64,000 nt of DNA from Rossellomorea aquimaris (GTDB lineage Bacteria > Bacillota > Bacilli > Bacillales > Bacillaceae_B): positions 21,687 through 85,686 of the forward strand of contig NZ_JXZC01000011.1 in NCBI RefSeq assembly GCF_000935355.1, read 5' to 3'. Within the stretch, counting starts at the first letter, position 1; each line of letters opens with the position of its first letter. Shown piece after piece: positions 30,070-38,679 of the stretch. A program made the position numbers and the translations under genes. Under the pieces are notes generated by a model that saw nothing but the letters and a program-made list of their open reading frames with translations, was not told the origin of the DNA and made no database searches.

Positions 30070-31008
30070 TTATTCAGAAAATAAATCCGGATACACCGTT
30101 TTTGCTGTTAACTCAACGGCTTCTCCAATACGCGGTCCCGGTCTTGACATAATATCTGAGTCCAGAAAATGAACCTGATCATTTTTCACTGCATTTACAT
30201 CTTTCCAGCTTTCCCGGGACTTGATTTCGGCTGTCGGCTCATCGACATACCCCACAGTCGTTAAAATCATAGTAGGATTCCGTTTAATGATTTCTTCTTC
30301 GCCTACTTTCACCCAGCCTTTTTGGTCTAAAAACATATTCTCGACCCCAGCCGTTTCCAGTATTTCCTGCTGAAACGTTTCTGCTCCTGCTGTATAAATA
30401 TCAGGAGAGGGACTGATTTCAAAATATACTTGTTCTTTTTCCTTTAGCGTGCTTACTTTTTCTTTCACATCTGAAATCTGTTCCTTGATACTATCCACCA
30501 ATTCGTTCCCCTTCTTCTCTACTCCCATTACCGTTGCAATCTGTTCAATATCCCCATATACATCTTCGAAGGTTTGGGCAGATTGAATGACGAATACGTT
30601 TAATCCCGCCTCTTCAAGCTGCTTCACTCCGGCATCATCTCCAGTGGTATATGCAATGACAGCATCAGGTTTTAACGCAATGACCTCTTCCGCATTGACT
30701 GTCATGGAATCCGATACTCTTTTAATCTCTTTCGCTTCCTCAGGATAGTTGTCGTATTCAGTTGCCCCGACTACCTTATCCCCGGCTCCTATTGCAAAGA
30801 GAATCTCAGTGTTACTTGGCTGTAACGAAACAACGGTTTCGGGCACGCCATCAAAGGTTATTTCTTCCCCCCTGTCATCTTTAACAGAATAAGGCTCATT
30901 TTCAGGCTTAACTTCCTTTTGGGATGTAGCTTCTTCCCCGTTGCTGCATCCTGCGAAAACAACCAGGATGATCGATAGTAGTAAACTATTTAACCATGAC
31001 TTTTTCAT
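30070..31008 (-). CDS. btuF: Cobalamin ABC transporter substrate-binding lipoprotein (BtuF-like)
   Basis: 312 aa. Lipoprotein signal with lipobox VFAGC near residue 20. It is a periplasmic-binding fold of the helical-backbone type (VVSLQPSNTEILFAIGAGDKVVGATEYDNYP). It follows a cobalamin riboswitch and the adenosyltransferase-like gene, so B12 or cobinamide is the likely ligand rather than iron-siderophore. No permease or ATPase gene adjoins it, which is unusual. Confidence 0.88.
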   Translation of the reverse strand: MKKSWLNSLLLSIILVVFAGCSNGEEATSQKEVKPENEPYSVKDDRGEEITFDGVPETVVSLQPSNTEILFAIGAGDKVVGATEYDNYPEEAKEIKRVSDSMTVNAEEVIALKPDAVIAYTTGDDAGVKQLEEAGLNVFVIQSAQTFEDVYGDIEQIATVMGVEKKGNELVDSIKEQISDVKEKVSTLKEKEQVYFEISPSPDIYTAGAETFQQEILETAGVENMFLDQKGWVKVGEEEIIKRNPTMILTTVGYVDEPTAEIKSRESWKDVNAVKNDQVHFLDSDIMSRPGPRIGEAVELTAKTVYPDLFSE

Positions 31009-31028
31009 CTTTCGTCTTCCCCGCTTCT

Positions 31029-31550
31029 CTAAATTTTGTCTATATACGATTTACTCTCAAAAGGAATTTCTTCAATCCCTTCACATTTATTCACATACAC
31101 GGCCATCACGAACAGGACATTTGCCAGTAAATGAGCGTATTTAAATAAAATGTTCTCCACTTTCATCTCAGTACTGACTTTATGTAAAGCACGGACTGAC
31201 TTTTTTGCTTCACTGCGGCAGGTATGAAGCACACATGCAGCTGTCGACCCTTGTGGAAGGACAAAGGTTTGGATTCGTTCCTCTACTTCGAAAACATAAC
31301 GATCGTACATTCGACTCAATTTATTCAAGTCCTCTTCCTTGATGGCTGTCATTCCCCGCACCGAGCCATTGAGGTGGTACGCCATCTCAGCCAAATACAG
31401 TAAATCATCGCGTACTTCCGGTAAGTGCCCAGCCAATGATGATGCCAGTCCGATTTTAGTCGACAGTGAATCGGTCCGGATTTCGAAATCGACGGTTGAA
31501 ACAGATTCACGCATATAGGGATAACATAAGTAGCGGAAATCCTTTGCCAT
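31029..31550 (-). CDS. PduO-like cobalamin adenosyltransferase-family protein
   Basis: 173 aa. The C-terminal segment VLPQGSTAACVLHTCRSEAKK matches the hallmark of PduO-type ATP:cob(I)alamin adenosyltransferases (LPGG-x-AA-x-LH-x-AR). The usual N-terminal ATP loop (TKTGDxGxT) is absent: the protein starts MAKDFRYLCYPYMRES. Start 31550 follows GGAGG at good spacing; an open extension to 31697 lacks the loop too. It is controlled by a B12 riboswitch and pairs with btuF. It may be a divergent enzyme or a non-catalytic B12 handler. Confidence 0.75.
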   Translation of the reverse strand: MAKDFRYLCYPYMRESVSTVDFEIRTDSLSTKIGLASSLAGHLPEVRDDLLYLAEMAYHLNGSVRGMTAIKEEDLNKLSRMYDRYVFEVEERIQTFVLPQGSTAACVLHTCRSEAKKSVRALHKVSTEMKVENILFKYAHLLANVLFVMAVYVNKCEGIEEIPFESKSYIDKI

Positions 31551-31704
31551 ATGTAAGTTTCCTCCTTTCTGAATGATGTTTGTGAAGCACCTATCGTATC
31601 TTCCGGGAGGTTTACATAAACACAAAAAAACCACCCAAGAATATTGGCCGGCAGTTGTCATCCATATAAAAAAAGAGATGCTAAAAAGCCGCACCATACC
31701 CTTA

Positions 31705-31908
31705 ACTTCCGAAGAGCATAATACGATGGAAAATAGGCAGGTATCCTGGCTCGTGCGTCAGCCTACTCTAAGAACCTTCCCATCTGAATGATCAAATAGT
31801 GGTTTTCTTCTTATTTCGTCAGCACTTACAGTTGCGGAAACAGCTTCGGACTCACACCGAATTCCCTTTATGCTAAAGATCAGCACCTAATTTCTGCGTG
31901 GGTTTATT
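31705..31908 (-). promoter_or_regulatory. Cobalamin riboswitch of the B12 gene pair
   Basis: The minus strand contains the B12 box GAGCCAGGATACCTGCCTAT (complement of about 31736-31755), GGTGTGAGTCCGAAGC and the 5' element TAGGTGCT. Downstream of the aptamer, GGGTGGTTT can pair with AAACCTCCC close to the SD, so control may be translational. Confidence 0.93.
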
Positions 31909-32036
31909 CACTTAAGGAACATTATACCATCTTTTCCATGTGAAAGATGAAGAAGTTTTACACAAAAAAACAAACATGTTGGCGTACAAGCTTGAATATC
32001 TTTTGAGTATGTGAAGAAATGTTAAGGAGGAAAAAC

Positions 32037-32369
32037 ATGAAGCGATTGATTGTTTTGATATTATGCGTATTCTTATTAAGTGCATGCGGAGACAAAGAAA
32101 CTGCATCCCATGAATTATGTGGATACGGGGATATGATGGTGGTGAACAAGAAGGAATATGTGAAGGTCTCTGAAGAGAAGAAGCTGGTCCTGGATGAAAA
32201 GCTTGGATCTATTAAAGAAAAGATTGATAGTCAATATCACCCCGAAAGTGATTTTTCGGCCAATATATTAAAAAAAGGGACACCCATCTATAGCGTGAAA
32301 GATCACAGCCACTATTTAATCGCCCAGACAGAGGATAATCGCTATATTTTATATGAGGAAATACAATAA
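32037..32369 (+). CDS. Small lipoprotein, 110 aa
   Basis: MKRLIVLILCVFLLSAC: signal with lipobox LSAC, Cys17. The mature part is hydrophilic with repeated Lys/Glu. AAGGAGG precedes ATG 32037. It is not similar to any family I can name. Monocistronic, with a clear terminator; divergent from the B12 riboswitch transcript. Confidence 0.8.
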   Translation: MKRLIVLILCVFLLSACGDKETASHELCGYGDMMVVNKKEYVKVSEEKKLVLDEKLGSIKEKIDSQYHPESDFSANILKKGTPIYSVKDHSHYLIAQTEDNRYILYEEIQ

Positions 32370-32370
32370 A

Positions 32371-32408
32371 AGGATGGCTGTAAGCGAATGTTTACAGCCA
32401 TCCTTTAT
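32371..32408. terminator. Bidirectional terminator
   Basis: AAAGGATGGCTGTAA / TTTACAGCCATCCTTT between the convergent lipoprotein and ytmB genes. Confidence 0.92.
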
Positions 32409-32651
32409 TTAGTTCGTGGAATTCAAGGAAATCAATCGATACATGATCTTCGTTTTCTCATCCGTCCACTCCATCTTTTCTATGCTGCCGTAACCACTGG
32501 GGTCACTGTGTTTCGTTTTTCTTACCTCTATGGGAATATGCATAGGGTAAAGGCGGTATCCGTCTTTAAGCAGTTCAAACAGATTATCTTCTTTCCTCGC
32601 TTCTTTTCCCTTGGTCACGATCATCGTGTTTAATTCTAAGCCCATGCCCAT
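32409..32651 (-). CDS. ytmB: DUF2584 family protein (YtmB-like)
   Basis: 80 aa: MGMGLELNTMIVTKGKEARK, later WTDEKTKIMYRLISL. Small conserved Bacillus protein of unknown function, placed next to ytmA as in B. subtilis. Start 32651 with GAGG 9 nt upstream. Confidence 0.75.
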   Translation of the reverse strand: MGMGLELNTMIVTKGKEARKEDNLFELLKDGYRLYPMHIPIEVRKTKHSDPSGYGSIEKMEWTDEKTKIMYRLISLNSTN

Positions 32652-32695
32652 TTCGCTTGACCTCAATCCTTTTTTATTTAATCATACACCACTGC

Positions 32696-33478
32696 CTATT
32701 GATTTTTCATCCATGTACATAGCATGGAGACGATTTGTTGGTTCTTTCGAGGAGGGAAGTAATGCGTAAATTCTTTAAAGTAGTGGGACGACACAGATTT
32801 ATTCAGATCATTCAGCCTTTTTTCTAATCTATATGCATGCTCCACAGAAACGTTCTGATCCTTTTCACCGTGAATGATCAATACGGGAGCTTCAAGGTTT
32901 TCTAATTCGTAAAGGGGCGTACGCCATTCATATCTCTCCGGAACTTTATTGGGACTTCCCCCTATGACTCTTTTCATCATCCTCCTGAGATCCTTCCGTT
33001 CGTCATATGTCAAGAACATATCCGAAACCCCTCCCCATGTAACAACAGAGGTGATGTCCCTGCGCTCGATGCCTGTCAGTAACGCCATAACCCCTCCACG
33101 GGAAAAGCCAAACACATGGATCCGGTCATGGACCACCCTGTGATAGTGTTTGAGCAATTCAACACCGGAAATGGCGTCTTCACGATCATCTCCCGCAAAA
33201 TCCTCATTTCCCTCCCCTCCGAGATTTCCTCTGTAATAAGGGGCAAAAACAATGAAACCGTGAGAAGCGAATTGAGCGATTCTCGCCGGCCGGACCATCC
33301 CGACTCCTTTGATCCCCCCTCTTAAATAGAGGAAACCATCATACTTTCCTCCCCCGACAGGTTCAGCCATTAAGCCCTTCACACGGAGGCCACCGGATAG
33401 ATAGGTGATTTCATATAGTTCCACATGTGGATTAGGTGAAGGAAACAATGTTTTCTTCACAATCGTTCCGTTTTTCAT
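32696..33478 (-). CDS. ytmA: Alpha/beta hydrolase (YtmA-like, prolyl oligopeptidase fold)
   Basis: 260 aa. Nucleophile motif GFSRGG, with a late Asp in IIHGEKDQNVS and a His in KEFTHYFPP. Substrate unknown; related to dienelactone-hydrolase/peptidase S9-like enzymes. ATG after AAGGAAGAG. It ends 45 bp before the ytmB start. Confidence 0.85.
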   Translation of the reverse strand: MKNGTIVKKTLFPSPNPHVELYEITYLSGGLRVKGLMAEPVGGGKYDGFLYLRGGIKGVGMVRPARIAQFASHGFIVFAPYYRGNLGGEGNEDFAGDDREDAISGVELLKHYHRVVHDRIHVFGFSRGGVMALLTGIERRDITSVVTWGGVSDMFLTYDERKDLRRMMKRVIGGSPNKVPERYEWRTPLYELENLEAPVLIIHGEKDQNVSVEHAYRLEKRLNDLNKSVSSHYFKEFTHYFPPRKNQQIVSMLCTWMKNQ

Positions 33479-33700
33479 ATTCTCTTCCTTTCAAAACGTG
33501 CATTGGGTATTCACACATTTTTTATACTCTACATAGAATATTTTAGCAAATCTCATCATCAACAGGTGATACGGGACGCAGCCTTTATGACCATCCTACC
33601 CTTCTTATATATAAAGATAAACAAGGCAAAGAGAGATAGATGCACTCATCCCCCATTCTATCGTTAAACAAGTTTCACAAGCTAAAAGGAGGAATATCGA

Positions 33701-34702
33701 ATGAAAAAATGGCTTCGAAGTGGCTTTGCCGTGTTGCTCATGGTCATGTTAACAATCGGGTTAACAGCATGTGGAGAAAAAGAAGAAGTCGTACAAAAGG
33801 TTCGTGTAGCAGAGGTTACCCGCTCGATTTTCTATGCCCCTGAATATGTCGCAATCGAAAAAGGATTCTTTAAAGAAGAAGGACTGGACATTGAACTGAC
33901 AACAACGTGGGGTGGAGATAAAACGATGACCACCTTACTATCCGGCGGTGCTGATATCGCCCTGGTCGGTTCAGAAACCTCCATCTACGTCCACGCACAA
34001 GGTTCGAATGATCCGGTCATCAATTTTGCTCAATTAACCCAAACCGACGGAACGTTTCTCGTCTCCCGTGAAAAAGTGGAAAACTTTGAATGGGATCAAT
34101 TAAAAGGTTCCACCTTCCTTGGACAGCGTAAAGGCGGCATGCCGCAAATGGTAGGGGAATTTGTGCTGAAGCAGAACGGCATCGACCCGCAAAACGATCT
34201 GAACCTGATCCAAAACATTGATTTCGCGAATATCGCCAGTGCTTTTGCTTCTGGTACCGGGGACTATGTACAGCTATTCGAACCAACGGCGTCCATTTTT
34301 GAACAAGAAGGAAAAGGGCATATCGTGGCTTCCTTTGGAACTGAATCAGGGCACGTTCCCTATACAACGTTCATGGCCAAAGACAGCTATATGAAAGAAA
34401 ACAAAGAAACGGTTGAAAAATTCACGAAAGCATTATTCAAAGCCCAGCAATGGGTGGAGGAAAATAGTGCAGCAGACATTGCCAAGGTGATTGAGCCCTA
34501 TTTTGAAGACACTGAGCCTGCACTGATTGAAACGGTTGTCGATCGCTATAAATCACAAGGATCCTTTGCGACAGATCCAATCCTTGACGAAGAAGAGTGG
34601 AACAATCTCCAAAACATCATGGATGAAGCGGGAGAGCTTCCAGAGTCTGTTGATCATGAAACGTTAGTGAATACGTCTATCGCTGAAAAAGCAGCAAAGT
34701 AG
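33701..34702 (+). CDS. ytlA: ABC transporter substrate-binding lipoprotein (YtlA)
   Basis: 333 aa. Lipobox LTAC at about residues 21-24. The NMT1/SsuA-like fold is indicated by FYAPEYVAIEKGFFKEEGLDIELTT-type segments (here split over residues 45-70). Family members bind thiamine pyrimidine precursors, sulfonates or similar; the ligand is open. SD AAAGGAGG. First gene of ytlA-C-D. No TPP riboswitch is visible upstream, which weakens a thiamine role. Confidence 0.9.
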   Translation: MKKWLRSGFAVLLMVMLTIGLTACGEKEEVVQKVRVAEVTRSIFYAPEYVAIEKGFFKEEGLDIELTTTWGGDKTMTTLLSGGADIALVGSETSIYVHAQGSNDPVINFAQLTQTDGTFLVSREKVENFEWDQLKGSTFLGQRKGGMPQMVGEFVLKQNGIDPQNDLNLIQNIDFANIASAFASGTGDYVQLFEPTASIFEQEGKGHIVASFGTESGHVPYTTFMAKDSYMKENKETVEKFTKALFKAQQWVEENSAADIAKVIEPYFEDTEPALIETVVDRYKSQGSFATDPILDEEEWNNLQNIMDEAGELPESVDHETLVNTSIAEKAAK

Positions 34703-34711
34703 CAACAAGTA

Positions 34712-34737
34712 TGGGGCTGACTTCACATGTCAGCCCT
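34712..34737 (+). promoter_or_regulatory. Intercistronic hairpin between ytlA and ytlC
   Basis: GGGCTGAC / GTCAGCCC around TTCACAT, without a strong T-run. Such hairpins after binding-protein genes stabilise the upstream message and lower distal expression. Confidence 0.6.
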
Positions 34738-34773
34738 TCACTTATAGAAAAAGAAAATGGAGGCTGAAATGCA

Positions 34774-35550
34774 GTGAACTTTCTATCGTTAGAATCCATC
34801 CATCATACCTACTTTTCGCCAAAAACGGCCACCCATGCCCTCTCAAACATTTCATTGGATGTAAAAGAAGGTGAGTTTGTGTCGTTTATCGGTCCGAGTG
34901 GATGCGGGAAAACCACTTTACTCTCCATTATTGCAGGACTCATACAGCCGACCGAAGGAACGATTTTATTAAATAATCAACCTATCCGAAGAATGAGAAA
35001 GAAGCTCGGCTACATGCTCCAACAGGATTATCTGTTTCCGTGGAAAACCATAGAAGAGAATATATTTTTAGGGCTGACCATTATGGGGACCCTGACAGAA
35101 GAAAAGAGGAAAGAAGCACGTGATTTATTAATTGAGATGGGGTTAGAGGGGGTAGAAACGTTGTATCCTCGGGAGCTGTCCGGGGGAATGCGACAAAGAG
35201 TCGCGCTGATTCGTACACTGATCACAGAACCTCAACTACTCCTTTTGGATGAACCATTCTCTGCCCTTGATTATCAAACCAAATTGAAGCTTGAGGACTT
35301 GGTGTTTTCCACATTAAAGTCCTTTGGAAAAACAGCCATTCTTGTCACTCATGATATCGGGGAAGCCATCTCCATGAGTGACCGCATCATTCTATTCGGA
35401 TCCAAGCCAGGACGTATTCACACCATATTCGAGGTCCCGACACCGTTAACAGAATTAATGCCTTTTGAAGTCAGGAATCACGAAGAATTCCCGGCATTTT
35501 TCCAAACCATCTGGAAGGAGCTTGAAAAACTTGAATCACGAGTCGATTAA
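34774..35550 (+). CDS. ytlC: ABC transporter ATP-binding protein (YtlC)
   Basis: 258 aa ATPase of the nitrate/sulfonate/taurine type. Walker [11 protein letters not shown]-loop [12 protein letters not shown], signature LSGGMRQR, Walker [14 protein letters not shown]-loop THD. GTG start with GGAGG 10 nt upstream. It works with YtlA and YtlD. Confidence 0.95.
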   Translation: MNFLSLESIHHTYFSPKTATHALSNISLDVKEGEFVSFIGPSGCGKTTLLSIIAGLIQPTEGTILLNNQPIRRMRKKLGYMLQQDYLFPWKTIEENIFLGLTIMGTLTEEKRKEARDLLIEMGLEGVETLYPRELSGGMRQRVALIRTLITEPQLLLLDEPFSALDYQTKLKLEDLVFSTLKSFGKTAILVTHDIGEAISMSDRIILFGSKPGRIHTIFEVPTPLTELMPFEVRNHEEFPAFFQTIWKELEKLESRVD

Positions 35551-36331
35551 ACAAAAACACTTGGAATACATTCAATCACTCAAGAAAGAGCAGCGATGGG
35601 TCTGGTTTTATCAAGCTCTTATTTTCCTTGTATTCTTCTCTCTCTGGGAGCTCGCGAGCCGGAACAGCTGGGTTGATCCCCTCATTTTCAGCTCACCCTC
35701 AAAAATATATGAGCTGTTTCTCATAAAACTCGGGGACGGAAGCCTTCTGGCCAATCTTTCTGTCACACTCTTTGAAACCATCATCGGATTCATTCTCGGG
35801 ACCTTACTTGGGACCCTTTTAGCCGCTTTATTATGGTGGTCACCATTTCTTTCTAAAGTATTGGACCCTTATCTTGTGATCCTGAATGCCATGCCGAAAG
35901 TAGCTCTCGGACCGATACTAATCGTGGGGTTGGGGCCGGGCTTCACTTCCATCATAGCCATGGGTACCGTCATTTCCGTCATTATCACCACGATTGTTGT
36001 ATACACTTCCTTCAGGGAAGTTGACCCGAATTATTTAAAGGTGATGCAGACCTTCGGAGCAAGAAGGGGGCAAATGTTTAAAGAAGTCATTCTCCCTTCC
36101 TCATTCCCGACCATCATCTCGACACTGAAGGTAAACGTGGGCTTATCATGGGTCGGGGTCATCGTGGGAGAATTCCTTGTCTCTGCCAAGGGGCTTGGAT
36201 ATATGATCATTTATGGATTCCAAGTCTTTAATTTCACCCTTGTCCTCTTATCCCTGCTTGTCATTGCCGTATTCGCCACCATTATGTATAAGCTGGTCGA
36301 GCAGCTCGAAAAGAAGTTGATCAAGTCATAA
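35531..36331 (+). CDS. ytlD: ABC transporter permease (YtlD)
   Basis: 266 aa with about six helices. The EAA-type loop is near [23 protein letters not shown] at 35531 was chosen: AAGGAG lies 10 nt upstream, inside ytlC, and the genes overlap by 20 bp; an ATG frame extends to 35465 but would bury far into ytlC. The 3' end overlaps convergent ytkD by 11 bp. Confidence 0.92.
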   Translation: MNHESIKQKHLEYIQSLKKEQRWVWFYQALIFLVFFSLWELASRNSWVDPLIFSSPSKIYELFLIKLGDGSLLANLSVTLFETIIGFILGTLLGTLLAALLWWSPFLSKVLDPYLVILNAMPKVALGPILIVGLGPGFTSIIAMGTVISVIITTIVVYTSFREVDPNYLKVMQTFGARRGQMFKEVILPSSFPTIISTLKVNVGLSWVGVIVGEFLVSAKGLGYMIIYGFQVFNFTLVLLSLLVIAVFATIMYKLVEQLEKKLIKS

Positions 36332-36794
36332 GGTTAAGATCCTTTATTCTTTTGAGAGCCAGGTCAACCACTTGATCTTTCATGATAAAGCTAAAGGAAG
36401 GATCGTCATGAATGCTGGAGAAATTACCGCTCCAAAGGACGGCCCCTTCTGTTTCCAGATAATCATCTTTTTTAATGAGCTCTTCGGCTTGAGAAAAGAA
36501 AATGGTTTTGATAAATGGCGAGTGATCATATACCTTATATTCCCCTATAAATAAAGGGTGGTTGATCACTCCCCCTGTCTCTTCATATGTTTCACGTACT
36601 GCAGCTTCTTCAAGGGTTTCTCCTCTTTCCCGCTTTCCTCCCGGGAACTCCATCCCTCTTTTTTTATGCCGTGTCAACAACCATGCCTCTTTGTAGCGGC
36701 ATAGGACTAACACATGATATGATTCTTGTTGAAACCTTCCCTTTTCAAAGGATAATTCCACCCGCTTCCCATTTTCATCGATAAATTGTTCCAT
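36321..36794 (-). CDS. ytkD: Nudix hydrolase YtkD (8-oxo-dGTPase type)
   Basis: 157 aa. Nudix box split as [14 protein letters not shown] and RETYEETGG (GX5EX7REUXEEXGU). B. subtilis YtkD hydrolyses 8-oxo-dGTP and has RppH-like RNA pyrophosphohydrolase activity. SD GAGGTG. Tail-to-tail overlap with ytlD. Confidence 0.92.
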   Translation of the reverse strand: MEQFIDENGKRVELSFEKGRFQQESYHVLVLCRYKEAWLLTRHKKRGMEFPGGKRERGETLEEAAVRETYEETGGVINHPLFIGEYKVYDHSPFIKTIFFSQAEELIKKDDYLETEGAVLWSGNFSSIHDDPSFSFIMKDQVVDLALKRIKDLNLMT

Positions 36795-36842
36795 CTGACT
36801 TCACCTCATCCGTACACACTTTCTTTCATCTAACCACAAATA

Positions 36843-36889
36843 AAAAGCATTGGTCCACAGATATCTCTCCTGAACCAACACTTTTATTT
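36843..36889. terminator. Terminator after the 112-aa gene
   Basis: Imperfect stem AAAAGCATTGGTCCA / TGAACCAACACTTTT with A- and T-rich flanks. Confidence 0.65.
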
Positions 36890-36890
36890 C

Positions 36891-37229
36891 TTATTGAGGA
36901 TCCTCATGTGGTTGAGTATTTAAGATCCCCATACTCTCAATAAATTTCTTGGCTTCGTCATCGCCCAATTTATGAATCATTTCATACACAAGATGCAGGT
37001 TTTCATCGTACGCATCATTCTGACGATCATAATGATACTGAATATAGGGTACGTGAGCCCGGTAGAAATTCTGCCAATCGACTGAGTGATTGGAATCGAA
37101 CACTTCCCGGAGCTGGGTGATTTCTTCATCCGTTGCCGATATCTTAAAGTTCCAGGGTGAATCCGTCGAGCTTCTTGATATTTCACCGGTGGCCACTTCA
37201 ATATAGTAGTCATGTCGTTCTTCGTTCAT
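36891..37229 (-). CDS. Conserved hypothetical protein, 112 aa
   Basis: MNEERHDYYIEVATGEISRS start; acidic and aromatic-rich; DWQNFYRAHVPYIQYHYD in the middle. Soluble. AGGAG precedes the ATG. Homologues are expected in Bacillus, but I recognise no function. Monocistronic. Confidence 0.8.
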   Translation of the reverse strand: MNEERHDYYIEVATGEISRSSTDSPWNFKISATDEEITQLREVFDSNHSVDWQNFYRAHVPYIQYHYDRQNDAYDENLHLVYEMIHKLGDDEAKKFIESMGILNTQPHEDPQ

Positions 37230-37285
37230 CTTCCCACTCCTTCACTGTACTTACCCTTCATTTTCCTCAATTGACGAAATTCTAT

Positions 37286-37675
37286 TCACTTCGATTTCTT
37301 CTTCAGCACTTCTACGGCCTTCCGCAGAAACTCCGGCACGGGGACTCCCGCTCTCCCGACATTCTCGATGATTGAAATCATTTCATTGCATAAATAAAAA
37401 ATAATCGTCGCATTACGAATAAAGTGCTGATTTGTTAGTATAGTATCAATAAGGTGGGCAACCGTGACAAGTGCGAATATCAGCACTTTCCGGCCAATCC
37501 CTTTCAAACCGAATTTGCTTGATAACTTTCCTTCGATCCCACTTGCAATCATCCCGGTGAAATAATCCAGTATCACGGCAATTAACAATATAGTCAACAG
37601 TGAATTCCATTCTCCAAATAAATTTAGAATCATTGCACCCAGGCCCGATCCAACGAACAGCATACTTTTTTCCAA
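37286..37675 (-). CDS. Phage-holin-family membrane protein
   Basis: 129 aa, about three membrane helices. The signature LLIAVILDYFTGMIASG is that of the toxin-secretion/holin 4-1 family. TTG at 37675 was chosen because AAGGAG lies 9 nt upstream; the ATG at 37684 touches the site. No endolysin or phage gene adjoins it. B. subtilis has a holin-like gene (ytkC) in the same neighbourhood, so this is probably a domesticated, vertically kept gene. Confidence 0.8.
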   Translation of the reverse strand: MEKSMLFVGSGLGAMILNLFGEWNSLLTILLIAVILDYFTGMIASGIEGKLSSKFGLKGIGRKVLIFALVTVAHLIDTILTNQHFIRNATIIFYLCNEMISIIENVGRAGVPVPEFLRKAVEVLKKKSK

Positions 37676-37904
37676 ATAAAGCATCTCCTTTTTCTAATGG
37701 TTGGCTTTGTAACATGCGAATGGGTAACCAGGACTTTACCGTCTTTTAAAGCACCTTTTGCCCAAAAGTGAGTAAAGACCGTTTTACATCACATGGTTAA
37801 TAAGTCTTATAAAGGGTAAAGACAAATAAGAGTTGTCCTAGCATAATATGTAGAGTAATTCATAAACGTTCATGTTAAAATGAAACGAAAGGGAGGTGAA
37901 GCGC

Positions 37905-38150
37905 ATGAAGTTGATCGAAGAGATTTATGAAATGTACCGTGGAAGGATCAAAGGTACCGACGAAGACTTAGACCTCATTGCCCTTACAATCTTAGAAGAC
38001 ACCTCCAGGAACGAGCTCCTGGAACTTATTCAAGAAATGGAAACAGAAGAACTACAATACTTCTTCCGCTTATACATATTCGAAACACTAAAAGAAAAAT
38101 GGTCCAACAGCGAAGAGCGAGTGAGACTGGAAAAAAAGAGCCTGCACTAA
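37905..38150 (+). CDS. DUF6154-like small acidic protein
   Basis: 81 aa: MKLIEEIYEMYRGRIKGTDE, then helical and Glu-rich. GGGAGGTG lies 6 nt before ATG 37905. Probably a conserved Bacillus family of unknown function. Hairpin repeats begin 2 bp after the stop codon. Confidence 0.78.
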   Translation: MKLIEEIYEMYRGRIKGTDEDLDLIALTILEDTSRNELLELIQEMETEELQYFFRLYIFETLKEKWSNSEERVRLEKKSLH

Positions 38151-38152
38151 AA

Positions 38153-38280
38153 GAAAAGCGGAGGCGGCTTGAACAGAGGCGACAAGCATAAGGCGAGTAC
38201 ACCGGAAAGGCGCCTTTTGCCTTTTTGGTGTACTTGACTTATGACCTCGAGCCTCTAGCCGCCGGAGCTGGACAAATCGA
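38153..38280. repeat. Long hairpin repeat, copy 1
   Basis: Begins GAAAAGCGGAGGCGGCTTGA and ends GGAGCTGGACAAATCGA. It is foldable end to end: GGCGGCT pairs with AGCCGCC, GCATAAG with CTTATG, GTACACC with GGTGTAC, AAAGGCG with the GCCTTT tip. The type resembles intergenic repeats common in Bacillaceae. See finding on covariation. Confidence 0.9.
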
Positions 38281-38404
38281 AAAGCGGAGGCGGCTTGAAC
38301 AGGCCCGACAAGCATTTCTGGGGAATCCCTAAAGGCGTTCTTTGCCTTTGGGGATTTTTCAGAAATGACCTCGAGGGCCTAGCCGCCGGAGCTGGACAAA
38401 TCGA
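38279..38404. repeat. Long hairpin repeat, copy 2
   Basis: Same ends as copy 1 in the same orientation, directly abutting. Inner arms differ but pair again: GCATTTCTG with CAGAAATG, and AATCCCTAAAGGC with GCCTTTGGGGATT. Confidence 0.9.
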
Positions 38405-38442
38405 ATAGCGGAGGCGGCTTGAACAGAGATGACAAGCATTTC
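38403..38442. repeat. Long hairpin repeat, truncated copy 3
   Basis: Contains only the left arm (GCGGAGGCGGCTTGAACAGA then GACAAGCATTTC) and stops near 38442. Confidence 0.85.
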
Positions 38443-38460
38443 CGGGAAAACTTCCCACAA

Positions 38461-38505
38461 TAAAAAAGCCTGGTTCCGGACATTCCCGGAACCAGGCTTT
38501 TTTTA
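38461..38505. terminator. Strong terminator
   Basis: AAAGCCTGGTTCCGG / CCGGAACCAGGCTTT with A6 and T7 flanks. It can serve the DUF6154-like gene transcript and the decayed gene on the other strand. Confidence 0.92.
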
Positions 38506-38508
38506 TTT

Positions 38509-38679
38509 TCATCCCCTCGCATCAAGGACATGTCCTTTATAGATGCGGCGCAGGCTGACGCACCTACATTTCCTTCATCACTACCGCAGCTTAAGCCGTT
38601 TGTGCCGCCATCTGACTTTTTATTCAAGCGTCTGTTGAAGCTCTCCAACTTGTTTACCCATCATTGAAGTCACATCCAT
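38509..38679 (-). pseudogene. Decayed YjfB-like (putative motility protein) gene
   Basis: An intact ribosome site (GGGGGA) and ATG at 38679 open MDVTSMMGKQVGELQQTLE, then TAA. Shifting frame gives MAAQTA-stop-AAVVMKEM-stop-VRQPAPH, and another shift gives YKGHVLDARG-stop. Together these read as a 55-60 aa YjfB family protein (PF14070 pattern: MD start, QQ-rich helix, PH..G...D.R end) broken by at least three in-frame stops and two frameshifts. A multi-hit pattern argues against one sequencing error. Confidence 0.72.

Noticed and set aside
33479..33700. Riboswitch upstream of ytlA
   Set aside because: No THI-box, S-box or other known aptamer core could be found, despite the thiamine-precursor-like binding protein.
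37286..37675. Prophage remnant
   Set aside because: A single holin-family gene without integrase, structural or lysis genes is not enough.
38088..38648. Three minus-strand frames sharing the ending LSSSGG or KPPPLFDLSSSGG
   Set aside because: They read through the hairpin repeats, so their similarity to one another reflects the repeats; the third also crosses the decayed gene in the wrong frame.
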